Positions 1-7,039 of a stretch of DNA of 12,164 nucleotides are shown piece by piece. The position numbers and the translations under genes were made by a program. The stretch comes from JALXCG01 sp026991065 [NCBI: Gemmatimonadota bacterium]. GTDB taxonomy: Bacteria > GCA-2686955. A model generated the notes under the pieces. The model saw only the letters and a program-made list of their open reading frames with translations. It made no database searches and had not been told where the DNA came from. Each line of letters opens with the position of its first letter. The stretch's first letter is position 1. Location of the stretch: contig JALXCG010000720.1 of assembly GCA_026991065.1 (NCBI GenBank), positions 1-12,164 on the forward strand. Direction: 5' to 3'.

Positions 1-2
1 AG

Positions 3-1283
3 GGGGGACCTGCCGACTCGGCCGGGATCCGTGGCGGAGATATCGTCGTCGGCATAGAGGGCGACGAGATCCGGAACATCCAGGATTTTACCTTGGCGCT
101 GCGGGCACACGAACCGGGTGACAATGTGCCGGTTGTGGTGCTTCGGGATGGCGTGCGGCGCACCTTCGCGGTGACTCTTGGGCGTCGAGGCCAGGGCTCG
201 GGCGGTGAGCATCCACACACCGAGGGCGGCGCCGAGGCCGGCCACCACCCACACGCGGCCGGGCCACATCATTCAGCTCCGATCTACGATTCGCGCGAGG
301 TGCACCTGCGCAACACACGACAACTCACCTTTGGCGGTGAGAATGCGGAGGCTTACTTCTCCCCGGATGGGACTCAACTGGTTTACCAAGCGACCTCGCG
401 CGAGGCCAAGGCGGCCGGAGGTTGCGATCGGATCTATGTTTATGACCTCAAGTCCGGCAAGATCCGACAGTTCTCCAGTGGCGAGGGAAGAACCACCTGC
501 GCCTATTTCAGCTACCCCGATGCGGACCGCATCCTGTTTGCCTCGACACACGGAGCCGGGCCGGATTGTCCGCCTGTTCCGGATCATTCGCAGGGCTATG
601 TTTGGCCGCTCTATGACAGCTATGACATCTATATCGGCCCGGCCGACGGTAGTGGAGAGTTGACCCCACTCACCTCTTCACCCGGGTATGACGCCGAGGC
701 TACGTGGTGCCATCAGGGCGGCCGGATCATTTTCACTTCGACCCGTGATGGTGATATTGAACTCTACAGCATGAATGAAGATGGTTCCGATGTCCGTCGC
801 CTCACACATACTCCCGGATATGATGGTGGCGCATTTTACAATGCGGACTGCACACAGATCGTGTGGCGCGCGTCGAGGCCGGAGGGAGAGGCTCTGGACG
901 ACTACTTCCGCCTCCTGAACCAGGGGCTGGTCCGTCCCAGCCACCTTGAGATCTATGTAATGGATGCGGACGGAACCAATGTCAAACAACTGACGCACGA
1001 CGGCGCCGCGAATTTCGGCCCCTATTTCCATCCCAGCGGGAAGAAAGTGATCTACGCATCCAACCGGGCATCGAGCAATGGACGGGAGTTTGATCTCTTC
1101 ATGGTGAGTGTGGAAGGCGGTGAACCGGAACGGATTACCTACGCCGATGGCTTTGATGGATTCCCCATGTTCAGCCCGGATGGGCGTTATCTGGTGTGGG
1201 GCTCGAATCGTCACAACGAGCTGCGCGGCGAGACCAATATCTTTATCGCCGAGTGGGTTGAGAATCCGGGCGCGGAGCAGTGA
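3..1283 (+). CDS. PDZ + TolB-like six-blade propeller protein, 3' part (5' end outside window)
   Basis: The frame is open from base 3, so this is the C-terminal 426 residues of a longer protein; the first in-frame TTG at 93 lies inside a domain and is not a start. Bases 3-188 encode a PDZ domain (GGPADSAGIRGGDIVVGIEG, then VVVLRDGVRR and VTLGRR). A histidine-rich linker follows at 207-281. The rest holds about six PD40/TolB-type blades, each opening with a phrase such as RQLTFGG, PLTSSPGYD, RLTHTPGYD, KQLTHDG or RITYADG and containing FSPDG-like turns, enough for one closed six-blade propeller. In many bacteria this PDZ type follows a zinc aminopeptidase domain of the M28 family, so the missing N-terminus may be a peptidase; that is inference. 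An exported location is likely from the propeller type. The stop overlaps the next start (GTGA), suggesting translational coupling. Confidence 0.88.
   Translation, partial: GGPADSAGIRGGDIVVGIEGDEIRNIQDFTLALRAHEPGDNVPVVVLRDGVRRTFAVTLGRRGQGSGGEHPHTEGGAEAGHHPHAAGPHHSAPIYDSREVHLRNTRQLTFGGENAEAYFSPDGTQLVYQATSREAKAAGGCDRIYVYDLKSGKIRQFSSGEGRTTCAYFSYPDADRILFASTHGAGPDCPPVPDHSQGYVWPLYDSYDIYIGPADGSGELTPLTSSPGYDAEATWCHQGGRIIFTSTRDGDIELYSMNEDGSDVRRLTHTPGYDGGAFYNADCTQIVWRASRPEGEALDDYFRLLNQGLVRPSHLEIYVMDADGTNVKQLTHDGAANFGPYFHPSGKKVIYASNRASSNGREFDLFMVSVEGGEPERITYADGFDGFPMFSPDGRYLVWGSNRHNELRGETNIFIAEWVENPGAEQ
207..281 (+). other. Histidine-rich linker within the PDZ-propeller protein
   Basis: Twenty-five residues between the PDZ domain and the first propeller blade contain seven histidines, in HPH, HHPH and HH clusters, plus Gly, Ala and Glu. 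It reads as a flexible low-complexity linker. Metal binding is possible from the spacing but is only inferred. Confidence 0.6.
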
Positions 1284-2086
1284 GACGCTGGGGCTGGCTG
1301 CTGCTGCTTGCTCTGTTTGTAGTGCCCCGCGCCCGGGGCGCTCCGGTCAAACCATTGAATGAGCGTGGCGGAGATCCGCGCGCGGCTTGGCAGCGGCTGG
1401 GCCCCGAAGCAAAGGAGGCCTTCATACTCGGCCTCCTGGCTGGGTTTGAAGAGAGCGCGGCGGTTGCGGAAAAGCCACCGCTGGCGGGGGTTGAGGCGAG
1501 AGACCTGGTGGCGCGGGTGACCGATGATCTGGACGCCTTCTACGCCGATGGATCGAATGCCTATACGCCATGGCTGGCAGCAGCTGTGGGAGCCCTGCGG
1601 GACAACGGCGTTGATTCTGCCTTCTTGCCGGCCGCTGCGGCCATCGACTCGCTGCGCGACGCTGCCCGCGCGGCATGGCTGGCGGCGCATCCGAAGGCGG
1701 CGCGGCGGGCGCGACGGCGGGCCGCTGGAGCCGCCCACTTGCCGGTTGCCGCGCAGCCAGCGTCACGAGGAAATGGTTGTCAACAATTCCAGGAGTGGAT
1801 CCTGGCGGAGTTCCAGCGGAGTGATGGCTTGGATGACTCGGCGTTGCTCGAGAAGATCGCTGCGGGCAAAGTCGAAGTCGCCGGCGGAAAAGTTACGATA
1901 GAGTCTGGAGAGACTCGGGAACACCGGGACCACGTCTTCCAAGATGTATTGTTTCATTTTATGAGTCGGGACACGAGTGCGACTGCTGATTCGTGCACCG
2001 CTGTTGTGGTGCTGGTCGATGGTGTGCCGGCGCGGCTGGACGGTGTGCCGCAGTTGGTACGCAACCGTGCCCGCCGTCGTCATTGA
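1280..2086 (+). CDS. Exported protein of unknown function, 268 aa
   Basis: I do not recognise this protein. It starts at GTG 1280, overlapping the upstream TGA by four bases, with no well-spaced Shine-Dalgarno, which suggests coupling to the upstream gene. The N-terminus is a good Sec signal peptide: MRR, then a hydrophobic run, with a likely cleavage near residues 20-21 (ARG-AP). Residues 43-56 (EAKEAFILGLLAGF) and 82-93 (DDLDAFYADGSN) look like conserved helical motifs around a small alpha-helical domain. Residues 130-160 are Ala/Arg-rich. Residues 165-210 contain EWILAEFQRSD and GKVEVAGGKVTIESG; the last 50 residues are of poorer quality and end in RNRARRRH. Coding potential is good in the first two thirds and less certain at the end, where a frameshift or drifted C-terminus cannot be excluded. 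Position before a secreted protease suggests a role outside the cytoplasm. Confidence 0.68.
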   Translation: MRRWGWLLLLALFVVPRARGAPVKPLNERGGDPRAAWQRLGPEAKEAFILGLLAGFEESAAVAEKPPLAGVEARDLVARVTDDLDAFYADGSNAYTPWLAAAVGALRDNGVDSAFLPAAAAIDSLRDAARAAWLAAHPKAARRARRRAAGAAHLPVAAQPASRGNGCQQFQEWILAEFQRSDGLDDSALLEKIAAGKVEVAGGKVTIESGETREHRDHVFQDVLFHFMSRDTSATADSCTAVVVLVDGVPARLDGVPQLVRNRARRRH

Positions 2087-2123
2087 GATTGAAAAGAGCG
2101 TGAGCGTAATACCTGCGCCCGAT

Positions 2124-2138
2124 TGAGGGCCTCCCTCA
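2124..2138 (+). other. Small stem-loop just upstream of the M6 protease start
   Basis: TGAGGG (2124-2129) and CCCTCA (2133-2138) form a perfect six-pair stem with a three-base loop. It ends five bases before the Shine-Dalgarno GGAG at 2143-2146. No T tract follows, so it is not a normal terminator. It could influence translation or mRNA stability, or be chance. Confidence 0.4.
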
Positions 2139-2142
2139 GGAT

Positions 2143-2146
2143 GGAG
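2143..2146 (+). promoter_or_regulatory. Ribosome binding site for the M6 protease
   Basis: GGAG lies seven bases before ATG 2154. The encoded N-terminus is a clean signal peptide, which supports this start over in-frame alternatives. Confidence 0.7.
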
Positions 2147-2153
2147 TTGAGCA

Positions 2154-4916
2154 ATGTTATCGAACCCTCTGAAACTGGCGAAGTCGCTCCCGTTCGCCAT
2201 TTCCGCGGTCGTCGGCCTGACCACGGCCGCTTCCGCCATGCCTCAGGCTCGGCCCGAGGCGCTTGCACGGATTCGGCAGGAAGGCCGTTTCGATCAGTTC
2301 GTTGAATTGATGCAGAACCATGCCGCGGTTCACGAGTGGGCGCCTTCGCCCCTGCGCCCCAATGGGCCCGGCGCCGCAACTGCGGATTCGATCTATTCGT
2401 TGGTTTTTCTGGTCGAGTTCCCTGACCAGGCAGCGGATCAGACCGAACACTCCCCGGGGCACTTCGAGGAGATGCTTTTTTCCAAGGACCAATTCCCCAC
2501 TGGCAGTGTGCGTGACTACTACACGGAAAACTCCTATGGCCAGTTCGCCTTTGCCGGTGGTGTGACGGCAGTGTGGTACATGGCTCCACACAACCTGGCA
2601 GGCTACTACTGTAACGCCGATGGGATACCCGGGACTCCCGACGACTATGGTATGGGGGGAGGCGCGCAGTCGGTCGCCGGCTTGATCCAGGATATGGTCA
2701 ACCTGACGGACGATGAGATCGACTTCTCTCTCTACGATGCAGATCATGACGGCACGGTAGAGTCCTTCTTTCTGATCCATGCCGGACCCGGCGCGGAAGC
2801 TACCGGCGATCCCAATGACATCTGGTCGCACCGTTCGTCGGTGAATATCCTCACCAACGATGGCGTCCGGTTGCGCGATTACACGACAGAGCCGGAAGAT
2901 GGGAAAGTCGGCGTGTTCGCACATGAGTTCGGCCATGTGCTGGGGCTGCCGGATCTCTACGATACTGATTACTCCTCAGCAGGGGTCGGGAACTGGAGCA
3001 TCATGGCCAGCGGCAGTTGGACCGGCGGCGGTGTGCTCCCGGTTCATTTCGACGCCTGGAGCAAAGTGGATCTTGGCTGGGTCGATCCTGTCGTCATCGA
3101 ACTCAAGGATGTGATGCAGAATCCGTTTTCGATCCCGCGAGTAGAAGATCATCCGGTTATCTACAAACTGCCGGTGGTTCAAGCGCCGCAGTGGGAGTAT
3201 TTTCTGGTTGAGAACAGACAGAAGGTCCTGAACGATGGTGAATTGCCGGGAGATGGACTGCTCATCTGGCATTGCGACGATGCTCGCTTTGACAATCGTC
3301 GCGAGGGGAAAGACCCCCTGAATCTCTCGCCGCACTATCTGGTTACGGTTGAGGAGGCCGATTGCTACGAAAATTCCTGGGTCTATTGGGAGTCCGACGG
3401 CGTTCCCGGCAGTTTCGAATTGGAGCAATCGAGCGGCGCAAGTGGTGATTCCGGAGATCCATTTCCCGGGCGCTATGAAAACCGCAATTTCCATGCCTCT
3501 ACTTGGCCCAATTCGCATGCCTACAATGGCAATGATGCGGATTCGCACTGTGCGGTTCTGGAGATCTCCGATTCCGCCGACACCATGACCGCCATTTTCG
3601 ACGTCGCACGTGTCCTGCCGGTGCTTGAAGTCGTGGGCAACCATACCGAAGACACCATCGGAGGCGACGGTGATGGCCGTGGCGAGTCCGGCGAAGCGAT
3701 CGAGTTGGTGCTCGATCTCTCCAGTGTGTGGGGAGATGCGCCCGGTGTCACCGCGGTTCTCTCCACCGACGATCCCAGGGTATCGATTACCGATCCCAAC
3801 GGGAGTTTCGGCGATCTGGCGGGCGGGTCCCAGGGCGACAACGCCGCAGACCCGTTTGGCTTGACCATTGGCACGATCGAAGGTGCCCAGGTGGTGGACT
3901 TTGAACTTGAGATCACGTCGCAGCCCATGGGGCAGGCGTATGTTTCACACGCCAGTTTTCAGATGGTTCTGGGCTGGCCCGACGTGCTGCTGGTTGATGA
4001 TGATGGCGGCGCGGATCGAGAGGCTGCTTTTCGCACCGCTCTCGCAGCCGGTGGAATGGCGGTCATTGACGAGTGGTCAGTCGCGGAACAGTCCGGGACG
4101 GTTCAGAATCCCTTCACTACCGGTAACCGAACCATTGTCTGGGTGACCGGTGAAGAGAGTAGCGCAACACTGACTGCTGAGGATCAGGCAGCCCTGGAAC
4201 CGCTGCTTGCCGCGGGAACCAACTTCGTTCTGAGTGGCGAAAACTGGGCGGAAGATGCGGCCGCGGCTGATTTCTACTTCCACACCCTGCATCTGCAGGT
4301 GGACAATCCCGCGACCGGGGACCCGGTCGTGTCGGGAGTCGCGGAAAACGAGGTTTTCGGTGTGTTCGCCGAAAAGCCCCTGGTGATTCTCCAGGCCTCC
4401 CCATCTTCGCTAACTCCGCTTGATGAAGCCTCCGCGGCGATTGCCTATGCACCATCCACCGGAACAGCCGCTATAACCTACAATGGGATGCCCAGTGCTA
4501 CGACCCATAAAGTAGTGGCCTTTGGCTTTGACCTGGGCATGGGGCAGGATCCGGAAGTGGTCTGGCAGTACCTCATCAGTGCGGTGGAATGGATGCCACG
4601 CGGAGTTGAGGGGGGGCGTCCAGTGGTGCCGGCGCCGACTCGGTTGGTCCTGGAGCCGAACGCGCCCAATCCGTTCAATCCCCGTACCACGATAACGTTT
4701 GAGGTGCCGGCCGAAACCCACGCCGCGCTCCGGATCTACGACTTGCGTGGTGGATTGGTGCGAACGCTGCTCGATCGGGAGTTGATGGCCGGGCGCCATT
4801 CGGTGCAGTGGAACGGCACCAGTGATGCGGGTCTGTCGCTCGCCAGCGGTGTCTACCTCTATCGCCTCGAAACCAAAGAGGAAACCCTGACCCGCAGGAT
4901 GCTCCTGCTCAAGTGA
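2154..4916 (+). CDS. Secreted M6-family zinc metalloprotease with C-terminal sorting domain, 920 aa
   Basis: This is a secreted endopeptidase of the M6 (immune inhibitor A-like) family. Residues 1-28 are a signal peptide ending in ASA. Residues about 78-480 are the catalytic domain. It carries DYYTENSYGQF, a calcium-type loop DADHDG (195-200), and the zinc motif HEFGHVLGLPDLYD: H257 and H261 bind zinc, E258 is the catalytic base, and D267 is a presumed third ligand. The Met-turn-like SIMASGSW follows at 282-289. Residues 487-606 resemble an Ig-like/CARDB beta domain (GGDGDGRGESGE). Residues 608-814 begin DVLLVDDDGG and resemble a glutaminase-I-like flavodoxin fold seen in other secreted proteases; this is inference. 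Residues 834-920 are a FlgD-like/type IX-style sorting domain with PNPFNP at 838-843 and ending RRMLLLK. It lies 67 bases after the unknown exported-protein gene, probably in the same transcript. No catalytic residue is missing, so it is expected to be active. Confidence 0.93.
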   Translation: MLSNPLKLAKSLPFAISAVVGLTTAASAMPQARPEALARIRQEGRFDQFVELMQNHAAVHEWAPSPLRPNGPGAATADSIYSLVFLVEFPDQAADQTEHSPGHFEEMLFSKDQFPTGSVRDYYTENSYGQFAFAGGVTAVWYMAPHNLAGYYCNADGIPGTPDDYGMGGGAQSVAGLIQDMVNLTDDEIDFSLYDADHDGTVESFFLIHAGPGAEATGDPNDIWSHRSSVNILTNDGVRLRDYTTEPEDGKVGVFAHEFGHVLGLPDLYDTDYSSAGVGNWSIMASGSWTGGGVLPVHFDAWSKVDLGWVDPVVIELKDVMQNPFSIPRVEDHPVIYKLPVVQAPQWEYFLVENRQKVLNDGELPGDGLLIWHCDDARFDNRREGKDPLNLSPHYLVTVEEADCYENSWVYWESDGVPGSFELEQSSGASGDSGDPFPGRYENRNFHASTWPNSHAYNGNDADSHCAVLEISDSADTMTAIFDVARVLPVLEVVGNHTEDTIGGDGDGRGESGEAIELVLDLSSVWGDAPGVTAVLSTDDPRVSITDPNGSFGDLAGGSQGDNAADPFGLTIGTIEGAQVVDFELEITSQPMGQAYVSHASFQMVLGWPDVLLVDDDGGADREAAFRTALAAGGMAVIDEWSVAEQSGTVQNPFTTGNRTIVWVTGEESSATLTAEDQAALEPLLAAGTNFVLSGENWAEDAAAADFYFHTLHLQVDNPATGDPVVSGVAENEVFGVFAEKPLVILQASPSSLTPLDEASAAIAYAPSTGTAAITYNGMPSATTHKVVAFGFDLGMGQDPEVVWQYLISAVEWMPRGVEGGRPVVPAPTRLVLEPNAPNPFNPRTTITFEVPAETHAALRIYDLRGGLVRTLLDRELMAGRHSVQWNGTSDAGLSLASGVYLYRLETKEETLTRRMLLLK
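4653..4913 (+). other. FlgD-like / type IX-style C-terminal sorting domain of the M6 protease
   Basis: Residues 834-920 begin EPNAPNPFNP and contain RIYDLRGGLVRTLL, then LASGVYLYRL and RRMLLLK. The same skeleton, YDL-G--VR-LL then LASGVY--RL then RRM-LL, closes the protein at 9920-12091. In Bacteroidetes this domain class directs outer-membrane translocation by the type IX system; whether that system exists here cannot be seen. Confidence 0.85.
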
Positions 4917-4923
4917 TGGATAT

Positions 4924-4957
4924 GGCCCGGAGACCGATGGATCTTGGTCTCCGGGCC
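4924..4957 (+). terminator. Terminator-like hairpin after the M6 protease gene
   Basis: GGCCCGGAGACC (4924-4935) pairs perfectly with GGTCTCCGGGCC (4946-4957): twelve pairs and a ten-base loop, starting eight bases beyond the stop. No T tract follows on the plus strand, so it may be a U-less terminator or an RNA 3'-end stabiliser. It can also fold on the minus-strand transcript. Confidence 0.65.
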
Positions 4958-4966
4958 ACCGCGCTT

Positions 4967-4984
4967 CCCACCACGAGTGGTGGG
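4967..4984 (-). terminator. Hairpin just beyond the acyl-CoA dehydrogenase stop
   Basis: CCCACCA and TGGTGGG form a seven-pair stem closed by the tetraloop CGAG. It begins two bases after the minus-strand TAG at 4989-4987. It lacks a T tract. With the neighbouring 12-pair hairpin it fills the 70-base gap between two convergent genes. Confidence 0.5.
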
Positions 4985-4986
4985 CA

Positions 4987-6645
4987 CTACTGAAGTGCCG
5001 AGAGCATCTCCCAAACACACTCCATGTCGGCGAGATTTCCCGAAAGGTCGGCCGGCGCGAGGAGATCTTCGACACTCTTGACGGCTGCTTCGGCCGCAGT
5101 CGTCGCCGCCTCGTCGGTGCCAACGAAGTCGATGCAGCAGAGTTGAACCTGGCTGCGAATCAGGCGCACGGTTCCGCGGGCGAAAATTCGTGCCATCGCC
5201 GCGGTGACCGCGGCGTCCTCGTGCCCCTGCTCGGCATGGGCCGCCGCCTGGCGACAAAAGGCTGCCGCAACCTCGCAGCGGGCGATCTGGTCCGCGAGCG
5301 CGAACATGACGGCCTGGTGGCGCGTGAGCCGTGTCTTGTGACAATGTTGCAGTGTTTGGTTCAGTCCGCGGAACGCCCGCGCAACCAGGGCTGCGCCCAC
5401 GCTGTCTTTCGATTGCGCCTGCAGTTCATCGAGTCGCTGCGCGGCCGTTTCGTAGTATTTCCCCTTGGAACGGACGGTCTCCTTCCAGCGGAACATCGAA
5501 ATGATCTGCTGCTGAATCTCGCTGGTTCCCTCGTAAATGGTGAGAATGCGCGCATCTCGACGGATCTTCTCTACCATGTACTCGTGGGTATAGCCATAAC
5601 CGCCATGCGCCTGAACCGCCGCATCGGCGGCTCGATTGGCGGCCTCGGTGGCCCACAGTTTGGCGATCGAGCCTTCGACCTGCATCCCCTCGACCCCACT
5701 GTCAAGAATGTCGGCGATCTCGTGGATATAGGCACGCCCGGCTGCGATGTCGATCCAGTGCGGAATCAGAAGTTTGAACGCGTATCCCTGCTTCTCAATG
5801 AGCGGTGATCCAAACTGCACTCGAACCTTCGAGTAGGCAAGAGCCCGTGCGAGGGCACTTTGGCCACCACCGAGGCCCAGCGCACCGACCATCAGACGGG
5901 TGTAGCCGAATACCATGTTGGCTTGCTTCAGCCCTTCGCCCTCTTTGCCGCCCAGAAGATGCGCGGCAGGAACCTCAACCCCTTCCAGAATGACGCTGGT
6001 GGTGTTCGACAGCCGAATGCCGTGCTTCTCCTCCTTCTTGCCCGGGGCGATTCCGGGAGTGCCTTTCTCGACCACAAAAAAACTGGGGCCGTTTGGCGTC
6101 CGAGCAAGTACGGTGTAAAGATCCGCGACCCCCCCATTGGTAATGAATTGCTTGGCGCCATCCAGGCGATAGGCCCGAACCTCTCCATTGTCATCCAGCA
6201 GAGGCGTGGCCGTGGTTCGCAGAGAAGCCAGGTTGCTTCCGGCCTCCGGTTCGGTAACGGCGTAGGCCACAATCAGCCCCTCCTCCGCAATGCGACCGAG
6301 CCAGCGGCTCTTTTGCTCTGCTGTTGCGCCGACCAGAATGGGATCGGTGCCCAGGCAGATCCCCAAGAATGCCGTGGCCAAACCAAGATCGGCGGCAGCC
6401 ATCTCTTCGGATACCACACAGATATCGCGTGCGCCGCCGCCAAGTCCGCCGGTCTCTTCGGGGAGGAAAACCAGATGCAGGCCCAACTCGGGCGAGAGCA
6501 TCTTACGAATCAGGTCGAGTGGAAAGATGTCGTTGGCATCAAGGTCGAGAAGCGTGGCGTCGGGCAATTCGCGGGCGACGACGTCACGCAGGGTGGCAAG
6601 GACCATTTCCCGCATCTCGGCGGGCATGCCGGCGGCTTGACTCAT
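4987..6645 (-). CDS. Acyl-CoA dehydrogenase with C-terminal extension, 552 aa
   Basis: This FAD-dependent enzyme oxidises an acyl-CoA to the trans-2-enoyl-CoA and passes electrons to electron-transfer flavoprotein, in beta-oxidation or amino-acid degradation in the cytoplasm. Both family signatures are present: AVTEPEAGSN (129-138) and QAHGGYGYTHEYMVEKIRRD (345-364). RVQFGSPL (275-282) is the usual FAD-contact region. The catalytic glutamate is E372 in YEGTSEIQ. A normal short-chain member is about 380-400 residues; this one has a further helical region of about 160 residues, as in the very-long-chain type, so a long-chain substrate is possible but not shown. I chose the start at 6645 because GGAG sits six bases upstream and the first N-terminal helix follows. 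The frame stays open to 6795, but that extension is arginine-rich and unlike the family. It is divergent from korAB and convergent with the protease gene. Confidence 0.93.
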   Translation of the reverse strand: MSQAAGMPAEMREMVLATLRDVVARELPDATLLDLDANDIFPLDLIRKMLSPELGLHLVFLPEETGGLGGGARDICVVSEEMAAADLGLATAFLGICLGTDPILVGATAEQKSRWLGRIAEEGLIVAYAVTEPEAGSNLASLRTTATPLLDDNGEVRAYRLDGAKQFITNGGVADLYTVLARTPNGPSFFVVEKGTPGIAPGKKEEKHGIRLSNTTSVILEGVEVPAAHLLGGKEGEGLKQANMVFGYTRLMVGALGLGGGQSALARALAYSKVRVQFGSPLIEKQGYAFKLLIPHWIDIAAGRAYIHEIADILDSGVEGMQVEGSIAKLWATEAANRAADAAVQAHGGYGYTHEYMVEKIRRDARILTIYEGTSEIQQQIISMFRWKETVRSKGKYYETAAQRLDELQAQSKDSVGAALVARAFRGLNQTLQHCHKTRLTRHQAVMFALADQIARCEVAAAFCRQAAAHAEQGHEDAAVTAAMARIFARGTVRLIRSQVQLCCIDFVGTDEAATTAAEAAVKSVEDLLAPADLSGNLADMECVWEMLSALQ

Positions 6646-6651
6646 GGGTTT

Positions 6652-6655
6652 CTCC
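6652..6655 (-). promoter_or_regulatory. Ribosome binding site deciding the acyl-CoA dehydrogenase start
   Basis: GGAG on the minus strand, six bases before ATG 6645-6643. It selects this start over upstream in-frame codons reaching 6795. Confidence 0.65.
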
Positions 6656-7024
6656 AGATCAAAGGAAAGTGCGCGGCACGTCGCCGCTTTCGCTCCCCCG
6701 GTGGGGCGATTCCGGCCGCGGTACGCGCGAATGAACGCAAGAGAATAGCACTCGCGTGCACTTGGCGGGAGGGGGTGTCCGTGGCCGTGCCGCACCTGTC
6801 ACTAGAGGCGGCGAAGAGGTGTTGAATGAGGGTGAGATCAGAAAAAAAGATGATATTCGGCTCAATCGACGCTTGGTCTGGCACGATTTTCTATGGGATG
6901 CGCTCCTGAGTGCGCCTGCCGGGGGCAGTTTTTGGGAACCCGTGGAAACGACATTCAAATGAAGTGCCTTGGGGCTCCAAACGTGGTATACGCTGCACTT
7001 CACGTATTCTTGTATTCCCAAGTT

Positions 7025-7030
7025 GAGAGG
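7025..7030 (+). promoter_or_regulatory. Ribosome binding site deciding the korA start
   Basis: GAGAGG lies nine bases before ATG 7040. The conserved domain begins seven residues later, so the longer in-frame start at 6893 is unlikely. The identical hexamer precedes korB. Confidence 0.7.
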
Positions 7031-7039
7031 ACTTTGGAT

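Larger units (their letters stand above)
6646..7039. other. Divergent intergenic region, 394 bases, no gene seen
   Basis: This stretch separates the minus-strand acyl-CoA dehydrogenase from korA. The half next to the dehydrogenase is GC-rich, with a small CCCC-CGGT-GGGG hairpin at 6695-6706. The half next to korA is more AT-rich and includes a seven-A run at 6842-6848. Promoters for both directions must lie here or further upstream, but I found no pair of -35 and -10 boxes with correct spacing, and no convincing operator or riboswitch. Frames open through it continue the flanking genes upstream but look non-coding. Confidence 0.6.

Noticed and set aside
93-95. TTG as a start codon for the first gene
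   Set aside because: The same frame is open to base 3 and encodes the first half of a PDZ domain before this codon, so the gene begins upstream of the window.
6646-6795. Fifty-residue N-terminal extension of the acyl-CoA dehydrogenase
   Set aside because: The extension is Arg/Gly/His-rich and unlike the family, while the ATG at 6645 has a well-placed GGAG.
5860-6825. 321-codon open frame on the plus strand opposite the acyl-CoA dehydrogenase
   Set aside because: It is antisense to a clear enzyme gene and shows no domain or ribosome binding site; typical of GC-rich DNA.
6879-6894. Sigma-54-like site (TGGCACG)
   Set aside because: The -24 half matches, but the -12 half reads TCTAT and lacks the essential GC, so it is a half-site only.
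6893-7039. Forty-nine-residue N-terminal extension of KorA
   Set aside because: No family member needs it, the sequence looks non-coding, and ATG 7040 has a Shine-Dalgarno and is followed at once by the conserved gamma domain.
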